NCBI RefSeq assembly: GCF_025628895.1
Contig: NZ_JAOTJC010000002.1
Coordinates: 62,001 to 126,000, forward strand
DNA length: 64,000 nucleotides
Reading direction: 5' to 3'
DNA from: Alteromonas salexigens
GTDB lineage: Bacteria > Pseudomonadota > Gammaproteobacteria > Enterobacterales > Alteromonadaceae
This document shows, one piece after another, positions 36,549 through 45,324 of the stretch (position 1 is its first letter; every line of letters begins with the position of its first letter). The notes under the pieces were generated by a model, which saw only the letters and a program-made list of their open reading frames with translations, had not been told where the DNA came from and did no database searches. Position numbers and translations under genes: made by a program.

Positions 36549-38480
36549 TTAAAACTGCATGCCAACACTGGCCATGGCCCGGCGTTCGTTGCCCTGGTAT
36601 CCCACGATGTCTTCGTATTGGGCGTCCAGCGCATTGTCTATACGCAACGCCAACGACCAGTGCGGGGTAAGCGCGTAGCGCAGGTTAACGGTAAGCAGAC
36701 TGTACGGCCGCAGGGCAACAGTCTCAGGCGCAGCAGGGAAGGGCGGAAAAAAAGTGTCGGTGCGCGACCCGGTGTAGGCCAGTCGGGCGTAGGCGCCGAC
36801 TTTGTCATTCCCCAAATCACTTCGCAGGGTCAATGACCCCTGGTGGCGCGCTCGCCGTAGTTCGGCCAATGCCCCGGTATCATCATTCTGACTGGCATCC
36901 AGGTAACTGTAGCTCAGGACAATTTCAGCCAGGTCGCCGATATAGGTCATACTCGTATCCACGCCCTGGCGGCGACTATCGCCACTGGCATTCAGCGCGG
37001 TGGCTCCACCAAGGTCACTGACAAATACATAACCCAGGATCTCATCTTGCAGGCGGGTATCATACGTACTCAGTTGTGCCTGCCAGTGGCGATAGTCGAA
37101 GCGGATACCCAGCTCAGCTTCCGTACTGGTTTCCGGTTCAAGTTCCGGGTTACCAATGAAGCTGCCGGGGAAGTAGCCGAAGCGCTCTGTGAAGGTGGGC
37201 GTTTTCACCGCCTGCCCGAGACTGGCGAACGCGGTCACGTGGGACGTCGCGTGCCAGCTCAGCCCGGCGCGATAGCTGGTGGCGTTATCGTATTCGCTGT
37301 TATTGTCGTAGCGAGCATTGACCGTGGCGGTGAGGGCATCAAACTGTCGGCCGAGTTCAGCAAATACGCTACTGGTGGTATCGTGCTGCGACTGGTTAGG
37401 GTCGCCGAACACCACCGGGCCTTGCTGCTCAAAAAAGCGCTGTAGATAATCCAGGCCGCCGGCCAGCTGCCAGCCATCATTGGTGAGATACCGGTTAAGC
37501 CAGCGGGTTTGCAGGCGCTTACCTGTGGTACCACCGTCTTCATAGCCGGCCACAGTGTTGCGGTTTTCATCCTTGCGGTATTGCAGCGATAACTGACTTT
37601 CATAAGGCAGTGATGCCGCCGCGAAGCGCCAGGTTGCATTAGCGCTTACCTGTTCGCCGTGGGTCACATTATCCGCATCAGCCGGTAACCCTGTACCGAC
37701 ATAATCCGTGCTGTCGTAATCATTTTCATAGTTTACTGTACGTACCGCCAGCGATAGCGTGTGCTGAGGGTGAATGGTTGCCTGTGCGTTTATTCCGGCG
37801 GTCATATTCTCATAGCCATCCGGTTCCGACCCTGTGCGCGCAATGTTACTACCGTCGGTAGTAAAGTAACTGGCGTAGGTGCGGAGGCTACCTTGCTCAT
37901 GTTGACTAACGGCGTTCATGCTACCGCGCCAGGTTTGTTGTGTGCCTGCTCCGGCGGTGGCTGAAATATGATTGCCGGCAGTCGTGTCACTCCCATTGGC
38001 AGTGGTAATACTCAGTACGCCACCCACCGCGCCGCTGCCCCAAAGCGCACTTTGCGGCCCCCGCAGCAATTCAATACGCCGTACATTGGCCGTGGTGAGA
38101 TGAGCAAGGTCGACCAGACTGCCTTGCCCGATGTCATTGGCGACTACGCCGTCGATAAGTACCAGTAAATGGTTACTTTCACTTCCGCGTACGCGGATTT
38201 CAGTCAGTGAACCAGGACTACCGGAACCGGCAATGCTCACGCCAGGCATCCCCCGTAATAGCTCGGTTAGCTGGATGGCCCCTGACGCCGCAATATCATC
38301 AGCGGTCAATACGCTCACTGATGCGGGCAACTGTTGCAGGCTGAATGGCAGATAGGAGCCGGTAACGGTAATGGATTCGACCGCGGAGGGGGTAGAAGGT
38401 GTTGCGGCCAGGATGGCAGATGAATAGCTAAACAACGCCGTCGCCAGTGGCGCCAGCATTATAGTGTGGTTGATTGTCAT
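36549..38480 (-). CDS. btuB: TonB-dependent vitamin B12 receptor (BtuB-like)
   Basis: A 643-residue outer membrane receptor for cobalamin. It has a signal peptide (about 1-25, ending ILA-A), a TonB box (ESITVTG, about 34-40), a plug domain with ELLRGPQSALWGSGAVGGV, and a barrel ending in MASVGMQF. The length fits BtuB and is shorter than most siderophore receptors. The assignment to B12 rests on the cobalamin riboswitch directly upstream. The ATG 38480 is preferred as it gives the signal peptide; a frame from 38513 would add 11 residues. No btuCDF transporter genes are in the window. Confidence 0.88.
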   Translation of the reverse strand: MTINHTIMLAPLATALFSYSSAILAATPSTPSAVESITVTGSYLPFSLQQLPASVSVLTADDIAASGAIQLTELLRGMPGVSIAGSGSPGSLTEIRVRGSESNHLLVLIDGVVANDIGQGSLVDLAHLTTANVRRIELLRGPQSALWGSGAVGGVLSITTANGSDTTAGNHISATAGAGTQQTWRGSMNAVSQHEQGSLRTYASYFTTDGSNIARTGSEPDGYENMTAGINAQATIHPQHTLSLAVRTVNYENDYDSTDYVGTGLPADADNVTHGEQVSANATWRFAAASLPYESQLSLQYRKDENRNTVAGYEDGGTTGKRLQTRWLNRYLTNDGWQLAGGLDYLQRFFEQQGPVVFGDPNQSQHDTTSSVFAELGRQFDALTATVNARYDNNSEYDNATSYRAGLSWHATSHVTAFASLGQAVKTPTFTERFGYFPGSFIGNPELEPETSTEAELGIRFDYRHWQAQLSTYDTRLQDEILGYVFVSDLGGATALNASGDSRRQGVDTSMTYIGDLAEIVLSYSYLDASQNDDTGALAELRRARHQGSLTLRSDLGNDKVGAYARLAYTGSRTDTFFPPFPAAPETVALRPYSLLTVNLRYALTPHWSLALRIDNALDAQYEDIVGYQGNERRAMASVGMQF

Positions 38481-38550
38481 GTTGTCTCTCGCTGGCACTC
38501 CGCCCGAGTGCAATACGGTGAAAAATTCCTTTTACAAGGTGTGAATGTCG

Positions 38551-38746
38551 GGCCGGTCTCCGGGCTTATTTTGCACCAGCTTGCGCCGGACTTTTGTCAC
38601 GCCTTCCCGTCAGTACAACTGACAGTGGCTGCACGTCTGTGCAGTGACAAAAGCTCGCTGTGCGAACAAAAATTACCGTTGCGGGGGCAGCGTCAGGTTT
38701 TCACTGACTTCCCGTTTACCCTCACCGCTGACAGCAGTGAGGCACC
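38551..38746 (-). promoter_or_regulatory. Cobalamin (AdoCbl) riboswitch
   Basis: Read on the minus strand, the conserved parts come in the right order. GGTGCCTC is near 38744; GGGAAGTCAGTG is near 38713; CTGCCCCCGCAACGGTAA is at 38690-38673; GCCACTG is at 38629-38623; and the B12 box AGCCCGGAGACCGGCC is at 38566-38551. It ends about 70 nt before the btuB start, so it should shut off the receptor when adenosylcobalamin is plentiful. Confidence 0.95.
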
Positions 38747-38812
38747 ACGAACACGGGTAGTATATCTAACCGTCTGATAAATGGACAGTAAAGGATGGGA
38801 AGATGGCGGTGG

Positions 38813-39787
38813 TTACATACCCACTGTGAGCACAGGCTCATCGAGGGCAGCCAGTTGCTCTTTTAGCGCCAGAATCTGGCCTTCCCAGTATTTAGGCTCT
38901 GCAAACCAGGGGAACGCGCGGGGGAACGCCGGATCTTCCCAGCGCCGTGACAACCAGGCCATATAGTGCACCATGCGCATGGCACGGAGGGGCTCAATCA
39001 GCGCCAGCTGTTTTTTATCGAAAGTATGAAATTCATCGTAGGCTTCGGCCAGCGTATCAATTTGCAGTAACTGCTGCTGGCGGTCGCCACACAGCATCAT
39101 CCACAAATCCTGCATTGCCGGACCCATACGACAGTCGTCCAGATCCACAAACATCGGGCCGTCACGCCACAGAATGTTACCCGGGTGGCAGTCGCCGTGC
39201 AGGCGGATAGGTGACGACACTTCGAAGTAACGAGCGTGGGTTTCCCGGATGAGCGGGTCAAGAATGGCAAAAAACGCCGTCTTCAGACTGTCGGGCAGCA
39301 ATGTACTACTGGCCAGCGTCTCTCTTGGAGTATCCAGAAAACTGGCCGTATCTAGCTTAGGGCGGTGCTGAAACGGCTGGCTCTGCGCCACCCGGTGTAT
39401 GCGGCCGATAAACCGGCCCATCCACTCCAGTTGGTCCAGGTTATCGACTTCAAACTGACGCCCGCCCACGGACGGAAACACTGCAAAGCGAAAGCCCTCG
39501 GCACGCAGCAGCGTCTGACCGTTGAATAGTAACGGCGGTACCATAGGAATGTCTGCCGCTGCCAGTTCCAGCGCAAAGTCGTGTTCTTCCTGAATCTGTT
39601 CGTCGGTCCAGCGCCCCGGCCGATAAAACTTCACCACCATCCGCTGGCCGTCATCGGCCTGAAACTGGTATACCCGGTTTTCATAGCTGTTTAACGCCAG
39701 CAGCCCCGTCTGAAGAAAAATGCCGTGCGCTTCCAGGGCATTGAGGATGGTATCCGGCTCAAGCCCCGAAAAAGCGAAATCTGTCAT
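38813..39787 (-). CDS. srkA: Stress response Ser/Thr kinase SrkA (YihE)
   Basis: A 324-residue cytosolic kinase of the choline/aminoglycoside-kinase-like fold. The catalytic loop LHGDCHPGNILW and the metal-binding FVDLDDC are intact, and the N-terminal NSYENRVYQF loop is typical of SrkA. In E. coli it counters stress-induced cell death and is co-transcribed with dsbA under Cpx control. Here it follows ccoG by 5 bp, and the next gene on the same strand is riboswitch-controlled btuB. Confidence 0.92.
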   Translation of the reverse strand: MTDFAFSGLEPDTILNALEAHGIFLQTGLLALNSYENRVYQFQADDGQRMVVKFYRPGRWTDEQIQEEHDFALELAAADIPMVPPLLFNGQTLLRAEGFRFAVFPSVGGRQFEVDNLDQLEWMGRFIGRIHRVAQSQPFQHRPKLDTASFLDTPRETLASSTLLPDSLKTAFFAILDPLIRETHARYFEVSSPIRLHGDCHPGNILWRDGPMFVDLDDCRMGPAMQDLWMMLCGDRQQQLLQIDTLAEAYDEFHTFDKKQLALIEPLRAMRMVHYMAWLSRRWEDPAFPRAFPWFAEPKYWEGQILALKEQLAALDEPVLTVGM

Positions 39788-39792
39788 GGTTA

Positions 39793-41226
39793 CTACCGAT
39801 AGAGGAATTTAGTGGGTTCGTCGACCACTACTTTATCACCGTCAGCCTCTGTTGTAGAGACACGGAAGCGGATATCGGTCACGGTTTCTTCCAGGTTATA
39901 GGCGTCCGTCGCCACCGAGACCGGGTTACTGAATACTTCACCCCCTGCAACCGTGACCGAGGTTTCACCAATAAACCGGTAGTCCGGCAGACCGGTAATG
40001 GCAATATTGTAGGTCTGGGTTTCCTGAGATTTATTGAGGATCTTCAGCGTGTAAACATTTTCAATTAATCCGTCGTTGGTTTCCCGGTAGAGCGAGTTGC
40101 GGTCCCGGATGATGTCGACTTCCAGCGGTACCCGCAACAGGATATTAGCCGTCAGCAGCCCTATCATCACCATCAGCACCACAAAGTACCCAACCAGCTT
40201 GGGTCGGATGATTTTGGTTTTGCCCCCTTCCAGCTGTTGCTCGGAGGTGAAGCTAATCAGCCCTTTAGGGTAATTCATCTTGTCCATTACGCCGTTACAG
40301 GCATCGACGCAGGCACCACAATTAATGCATTCGTATTGCAGGCCATTGCGGATATCAATACCGGTAGGGCAAACCTGAACGCACAGGTTACAGTCGATGC
40401 AGTCCCCCATGCCTTTCTCTTTCACTTCTTCATAAGACAATTTGCGGGAGCGGGGGCCGCGTTTCTCACCCCGTTTGGCATCATAGGCCACGGTGAAGGT
40501 GTCTTTGTCGAACATGGCTGACTGAAAACGGGCGTACGGGCAAATATGCGTACACATTATCTCCCGCATATAGCCGGCGTTCCCATAGGTACAGGCGGCG
40601 AAAAACAGCACCCAGAAAGCGGCGGCAAAACTGGTATTAAAGGTGAAAAAGTCGATAAATAACGGGCCGATTGGAGTAAAGTAGCCCACGAAAGTGAGTG
40701 AGGTGACCAGTGCCACCGCCACCCAGGCAGTCTGCTTGAGGGTTTTACGCCAGAATTTGTCTGCGTCCATCGGCCGCTGGTCAAGCTTGATCCGCTTGTT
40801 CCGGCTGCCTTCTATCTTCTTCTCCAGCCAGACATAAATATAGGTCCAGGTGGTTTGCGGACACATAAAGCCACACCATACCCGGCCGGCAAAGGTGGTA
40901 ACAAAAAACAAGGCAAACGCAGAGACAATCAGGATATAGGCCAGCAGGGTCAGATCCTGAGGCCACAGGGTCAGGCCGAATAAGGTAAAGCGCTGCTCCA
41001 TGATATCCAGCAGCACGGCCTGCCGCCCCTCATAGCGCAGCCACGGTATAACGGCGAACAGCGCCAGAAAGAAAAAACCGAAAAAGCGCCGGAATGTTTC
41101 CAGCGGCCCTTTTACCGCTCGCACGTAAATACGGCTGCGTGAAGCGTAACGCTGGCCCTTGTCCGCATTGGCAGGTTTATGGACTTTCACCGGTGTGACA
41201 TTCTTTACCGGGATCTGATCTTTCAT
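39793..41226 (-). CDS. ccoG: Cytochrome c oxidase accessory protein CcoG
   Basis: A 477-residue inner-membrane iron-sulfur protein (FixG/RdxA family) that reduces copper for assembly of the cbb3 oxidase. It has about five membrane segments, a polyferredoxin part with two 4Fe-4S motifs (CIDCNLCVQVCP and CINCGACVDAC) and a C-terminal immunoglobulin-like domain (about 375-477). An extra CGFMCPQTTW motif lies in the membrane part. The structural ccoNOPQ genes are not in this window. It is the first gene of a unit with srkA. Confidence 0.95.
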   Translation of the reverse strand: MKDQIPVKNVTPVKVHKPANADKGQRYASRSRIYVRAVKGPLETFRRFFGFFFLALFAVIPWLRYEGRQAVLLDIMEQRFTLFGLTLWPQDLTLLAYILIVSAFALFFVTTFAGRVWCGFMCPQTTWTYIYVWLEKKIEGSRNKRIKLDQRPMDADKFWRKTLKQTAWVAVALVTSLTFVGYFTPIGPLFIDFFTFNTSFAAAFWVLFFAACTYGNAGYMREIMCTHICPYARFQSAMFDKDTFTVAYDAKRGEKRGPRSRKLSYEEVKEKGMGDCIDCNLCVQVCPTGIDIRNGLQYECINCGACVDACNGVMDKMNYPKGLISFTSEQQLEGGKTKIIRPKLVGYFVVLMVMIGLLTANILLRVPLEVDIIRDRNSLYRETNDGLIENVYTLKILNKSQETQTYNIAITGLPDYRFIGETSVTVAGGEVFSNPVSVATDAYNLEETVTDIRFRVSTTEADGDKVVVDEPTKFLYR

Positions 41227-41581
41227 TCAACAACCTTTGTGTGGCAAAAATGCATGTGTGCGATGATGAGTATAACAGCCATGGCAACCCCGGTAGGAAG
41301 ACTTGCGGGGAGGATGCCGTTAACTGAATTATGTGCGGACTTACTCAGCCAGCCGCAGAAGGCTATTTTAGCCTGAACAGTCACAGGTTTGCCATGGTAG
41401 TCGCTACGCCGGAGTGCCCGCTGGCATTGGCTGATGTAGTGGCACCCATTGCATGGGTAGCGGTTATTTATTGATCGCCATATCTGTGTATGAAAGTTAC
41501 TACCGCATCATTGCATAAGTGTGGCTATCATCACTCTGTCATAGTTATAAAAAGGTGGCGCGCAGCTCGCGCGATGAAGAA
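41227..41581. other. 355-bp intergenic region between ccoG and a small membrane protein gene
   Basis: It must hold the divergent promoters. I saw no complete FNR box, terminator or RNA gene. A TATAAA at 41546-41551 could be the -10 of the rightward gene, but no matching -35 is present. Confidence 0.5.
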
Positions 41582-41959
41582 ATGTTCCGGTCGTTAATGA
41601 TTTTCACAGAAATTGTGGTGCTGGTGATAGTGCTGCAATCCTCGTTTGTGCAATATCTGTTTGCTGATGCGCAGCGTACGGTATCAGACTGGCTGGTGGC
41701 CTTGTCTGAGGTACCAGATCAGGCCGAACTGGCGAAGCTGTCGGAACAGGTCACGCCTAATTTTGAAGCCATGCGCCCGTATCAAAAAAACTACCTGCAT
41801 GAAGTGCTGGAAAGCAAATCTCAGGTGAATCATTTTTATGATTTATACTGTGTACGCGGGGATAAAAATCCGTACATTTCCGGTGCGTCACTGCGCTATT
41901 TCTGCTCCTCGATTCAACAAACCACCCTGCTGCATAACCCGGTTACCCGTTCAGGCTAA
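41582..41959 (+). CDS. Small membrane-anchored protein of unknown function
   Basis: A 125-residue protein with one N-terminal hydrophobic segment (about 5-25, FTEIVVLVIVLQSSFVQYLF) and a soluble helical remainder with two cysteines near the C-terminus (YCVRG and FCSS). I recognise no family. The start is set at ATG 41582 since an earlier GTG (41519) lies upstream of the likely promoter element and adds a polar stretch. It is followed 48 bp later by the DUF3016 gene. Confidence 0.6.
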   Translation: MFRSLMIFTEIVVLVIVLQSSFVQYLFADAQRTVSDWLVALSEVPDQAELAKLSEQVTPNFEAMRPYQKNYLHEVLESKSQVNHFYDLYCVRGDKNPYISGASLRYFCSSIQQTTLLHNPVTRSG

Positions 41960-42007
41960 ATTCAGGCTTGGCGCGTATACTAAGGGTAACGATAGGAGGG
42001 GAATACT

Positions 42008-42532
42008 ATGAAGTTACGTACCTTTGTTCCGGCGTTGATGCTTGCAGCAACATCATTGCCCGCAATCTCTGCTGCTCAGGTAGAGGTCACCTGGCAAGAG
42101 CCAGACTCCTACACAGACGTGCGTCCTGCCAACGAATCCCGTAAGGGGTTTCGGGAGCGGGTTTTCCGTGGTCTGGATAAACATTTTGCCAGAATGGCGA
42201 AAGTACTGCCAGACGATAATACCCTGGCGGTCACCGTGACGAACCTGGATTTAGCCGGGCAGGTATGGCCAAGTAGCTTTGTTGGCTTTGGTCATGCCAC
42301 GGGATCCGATGTACGGGTGATCCGGCGGATTGGCATTCCACGCATTGAGTTTAGCTATACGCTCACTGACAGCACCGGCGCGGTGGTAAAAAGTGCTGAC
42401 GTGTCCCTAAAAGACATGGGGTTTATGGATACCATCGCCAGCAGTCGCTACAACGACCAGCTGCGTTACGAAAAACACATGTTGCAGGAATGGTTTGACG
42501 AAGAAATGTCAGCGGTGGTTGCCAGAAAGTAA
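42008..42532 (+). CDS. DUF3016 domain exported protein
   Basis: A 174-residue protein with a signal peptide (about 1-22, ending ISA-A) followed by a DUF3016 domain: the VTWQEPDSYTDVRPANESRK start, the LDLAGQVWPS centre and the closing HMLQEWFDEE are typical. It is probably periplasmic. Function unknown. AGGAGG lies about eight bases before the ATG. A strong bidirectional terminator follows. Confidence 0.83.
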   Translation: MKLRTFVPALMLAATSLPAISAAQVEVTWQEPDSYTDVRPANESRKGFRERVFRGLDKHFARMAKVLPDDNTLAVTVTNLDLAGQVWPSSFVGFGHATGSDVRVIRRIGIPRIEFSYTLTDSTGAVVKSADVSLKDMGFMDTIASSRYNDQLRYEKHMLQEWFDEEMSAVVARK

Positions 42533-42590
42533 CCTGGCCTTATCTGCTCCGGTCTTACCGGGCTGATAAAAACCATTGTGTGAAAATAAA

Positions 42591-42620
42591 CAACGCCCCG
42601 GATTACGGGGCGTTGTTATT
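42591..42620. terminator. Bidirectional terminator between DUF3016 and acyl-CoA dehydrogenase genes
   Basis: Perfect 10-bp stem CAACGCCCCG/CGGGGCGTTG (42591-42600 and 42606-42615) around GATTA, with TTATTT on one side and AAAATAAA on the other, so it can serve both convergent genes. Confidence 0.85.
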
Positions 42621-42636
42621 TGTGTAGAACTCTCGC

Positions 42637-44397
42637 TTACAGGTAATCGAATTCACTGCCAGTGACGCTCAGCACATTCGCGGCGCCGGACTGAAAGGCC
42701 AGTCGGTGGCTGTCGCGGCGGGGCAATATGCGGGCTTCATAGAACGCGCAGCATTTTTCTTTGGCTGCCGCCAGCGTTGAATTATCAGACTGTTGCGCTG
42801 CATCTGCCATGCTGTACCACAGTACGCCCAGCAAGGAATAGGCGGTATAGGCCAGATAATCACAGGCCGCTACCGCGACATCCGCAGGCTCCATACCCAG
42901 GCAATCCGCCGAGGTAGCGCGCCAGTCATCCAGCAGGGCCTGTGCATGGGCACGACGCTCCTGGTTGTCCATCGCACTGATAAGTTCGCCAAACGCATCA
43001 CAGGTGGCCGCCAGCATGTCGCCACCATCCCGGGTGAGTTTACGGCCAATTAAATCCAGCGCCTGAATACCATTGGTGCCTTCATATAACTGGGCAATCC
43101 GCACATCACGGGCCAGCTGCTCCATTCCCCATTCCCGAATATAGCCGTGTCCACCAAATACCTGAATACCATGGTTGGTGACTTCCAGCCCCATATCGGT
43201 CATAAAGGCCTTGCAAACCGGCGTGAGAAACTGGATGACTTTGCCGGCTTCACGTTGTTCGTCAGCGCTGCCGTGATGTTCAATATCCATGTACTTAGCA
43301 TACAGCATAGACAGCGCCCGACACCCTTCGGTCAGGGTTTTCTGGGTGAGCAGCATACGCGCCACATCCGGCTGAAAAACAATGGCGTCGGCTTTTTCAT
43401 CGGGTTGTTGTACCCCTTGTGGTGCCCGCGACTGTTGGCGCTCGCGGGCATAAGTCAGCGCGCCCTGAAAAGACGCTTCTGCAGCGCCAAGCCCCTGCAG
43501 ACCCACCTGGAAACGGGCATCATTCATCATAGTGAACATACACGCCAGTCCCTGATGCGGCTCTCCAACCAGCCAGCCGGTGGCCCCGTCGTAGTTCATT
43601 ACACAGGTCGGGCTCGCTTTAATTCCCATTTTATGTTCGATACTGCCCACCGACAGCGCATTAGGCTCTGCAGGTTCACCGTTCTCATCCAACAGTAATT
43701 TAGGAACCAGAAACAGGCTAATGCCCTTAACGCCTTTAGGAGCGTCCGGCAGCCTTGCCAGTACCATGTGAATAACGTTGCTGCTCCAGTCCTGATCGCC
43801 ACCGGTAATGAATATCTTGTTACCGGTGATAGCGTAGCTGCCATCGTCCTGCGGCTCCGCTTTGGTAGACAGCAACGCCAGATCGGTGCCGGCCTGGGGC
43901 TCGGTGAGATTCATGGTGCCGGTCCACTCACCGGTGACCAGCTTACTCAGATAAAGGTCTTTCAGCTCTTTGGTGGCATGCTTGCGCATAGCCAGCACCG
44001 CGCTTTCGGTCAGCATGGTGGTCAGCCGCCAGCTCAGATTGGCAGAGTTCAGCATTTCATGAACCGGCACCGCCATGGTGTAAGGCAGGCCCTGGCCTTC
44101 ATAGTCCACGGGGCCCAGCATGGCGTTCCAGCCATTGGCAATGTATTCCTGGTACGCTGCAGCGAAACCCTCTGGGGTCGTCACTTTCCCGTCTGCCAGC
44201 GTACAGCCTTGCTCATCGCCCGAGCGGTTAAGGGGAGCCACTACGTCGGTGGCAAACTTGGCGCCCTGGGCCACCACTTCATTGGCCAGCTCGCCATCGA
44301 AGTCATCTAACCCCAGGTGGGCATAGTGATCGTTCAGTGCCAGCCAGTCTTGCATCAGAAATTGAAAATCGGCTAGAGGAGCCTGGTATTGAGGCAT
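42637..44397 (-). CDS. Acyl-CoA dehydrogenase with C-terminal extension
   Basis: A 586-residue flavoenzyme for the first step of fatty acid beta-oxidation. The FAD and substrate-binding part (about 60-460) includes 'MNLTEPQAGTDLALL', and the catalytic glutamate lies in QLYEGTNGIQALDLI. A C-terminal domain of about 110 residues follows, as in the roughly 600-residue group annotated with an acyl-CoA dehydrogenase C-terminal domain. The start at 44397 has AAGGAG seven bases upstream; the longer frame from 44490 would read through the promoter and a PsrA-like palindrome. Confidence 0.92.
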   Translation of the reverse strand: MPQYQAPLADFQFLMQDWLALNDHYAHLGLDDFDGELANEVVAQGAKFATDVVAPLNRSGDEQGCTLADGKVTTPEGFAAAYQEYIANGWNAMLGPVDYEGQGLPYTMAVPVHEMLNSANLSWRLTTMLTESAVLAMRKHATKELKDLYLSKLVTGEWTGTMNLTEPQAGTDLALLSTKAEPQDDGSYAITGNKIFITGGDQDWSSNVIHMVLARLPDAPKGVKGISLFLVPKLLLDENGEPAEPNALSVGSIEHKMGIKASPTCVMNYDGATGWLVGEPHQGLACMFTMMNDARFQVGLQGLGAAEASFQGALTYARERQQSRAPQGVQQPDEKADAIVFQPDVARMLLTQKTLTEGCRALSMLYAKYMDIEHHGSADEQREAGKVIQFLTPVCKAFMTDMGLEVTNHGIQVFGGHGYIREWGMEQLARDVRIAQLYEGTNGIQALDLIGRKLTRDGGDMLAATCDAFGELISAMDNQERRAHAQALLDDWRATSADCLGMEPADVAVAACDYLAYTAYSLLGVLWYSMADAAQQSDNSTLAAAKEKCCAFYEARILPRRDSHRLAFQSGAANVLSVTGSEFDYL

Positions 44398-44408
44398 GCT
44401 GCACTCCT

Positions 44409-44427
44409 TTTCAAACAGGTGTTTAAA
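44409..44427. promoter_or_regulatory. PsrA-like operator upstream of acyl-CoA dehydrogenase
   Basis: TTTCAAACAGGTGTTTAAA is a near-perfect palindrome (AAACA/TGTTT core) next to the ribosome-binding site. PsrA, the fatty acid degradation repressor in several gammaproteobacteria, binds sites of the form (G/C)AAAC-N2-4-GTTT(G/C); the last base differs here. Confidence 0.5.
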
Positions 44428-44567
44428 TTTGATCGTATTATACGCATAAATGTTTCTCTGAGAGTAGTCTGTTTCACCAGCTTTCCCCAAAATCTGACCG
44501 GCGTAGTCTTGCTTTTACTGTCAGCATTGGCATGCTTAGGGCACGTTAACCGGCGGGAAGATAAGTT

Positions 44568-45317
44568 ATGAGCAGTGAACAGGCAGTGTGTATTGTCACA
44601 GGTGGCAGTGTGGGGATTGGCCTGGCTGTGTGCAACAAATTCGCCGGGGCAGGCTATCGGGTATTGAATCTGGATGTGGCTGAGCCACAGGAACGCCACG
44701 GTTATATTACCTGGCAGCAGTGTGATGTGACGAATGCCACCCAGGTGCATGACGCAATCGAACGCTTTGCCAGGCAACACGGGCGGCTGGATGTGCTGGT
44801 GTCTAATGCCGGGATCCACGTATCGGCCACCATTGAAGAAACCGATGAAGCCTTATTGGACAAAGTTTTCAGTATTAATGTGAAAGGCGCCTACCATGCC
44901 GTACAGGCGGTGCTGCCGACGATGAAGGCTCAACAGAGCGGCAGTATTGTGCTGATGTCTTCCGACCAGGCTATGGTAGGGAAGCGCAGCTCGTTTGCTT
45001 ACAACCTGTCGAAAGCGTCGCTGGCGTCCATGGCCAGAACCACGGCTCTGGATTATGCCTCTTATGGCATCCGTGCCAATGCGGTGTGCCCGGGCACCAT
45101 CGAAACGCCGCTGTTTCATAACGCCATCGACAACTATGTAGCGCAGGCCGGTGAGGACAAACAGCAGGTTGTAGCCAGCGAGGCAGCCGAACAGCCGCTG
45201 GGTCGGCTGGGAACACCGGAAGAAGTCGCGGAACTGGTGTATTTTCTGGGGAGCGACAAAGCCGGCTTTATTACCGGCAGTCTGCACAGCATCGACGGCG
45301 GATATACTGCTCAATAG
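44568..45317 (+). CDS. Short-chain dehydrogenase/reductase (probable sugar dehydrogenase)
   Basis: A 249-residue classical SDR. The cofactor motif TGGSVGIG is at 11-18, NAG follows near 83, and the catalytic pair is Y145-x3-K149 with a Ser in the preceding MSSDQ strand. The closing ITGSLHSIDGGYTAQ is typical. The next gene, 7 bp downstream, is an amidohydrolase of the type that opens sugar lactones, so oxidation of an aldose such as fucose, arabinose or galactose to its lactone is a fair inference. The substrate is not proven. Confidence 0.85.
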   Translation: MSSEQAVCIVTGGSVGIGLAVCNKFAGAGYRVLNLDVAEPQERHGYITWQQCDVTNATQVHDAIERFARQHGRLDVLVSNAGIHVSATIEETDEALLDKVFSINVKGAYHAVQAVLPTMKAQQSGSIVLMSSDQAMVGKRSSFAYNLSKASLASMARTTALDYASYGIRANAVCPGTIETPLFHNAIDNYVAQAGEDKQQVVASEAAEQPLGRLGTPEEVAELVYFLGSDKAGFITGSLHSIDGGYTAQ

Positions 45318-45324
45318 GCTTTTC

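Noticed and set aside
41179..41376. A 65-residue plus-strand frame overlapping the ccoG start
   Set aside because: It begins inside ccoG on the opposite strand and has no ribosome-binding site or recognisable sequence.
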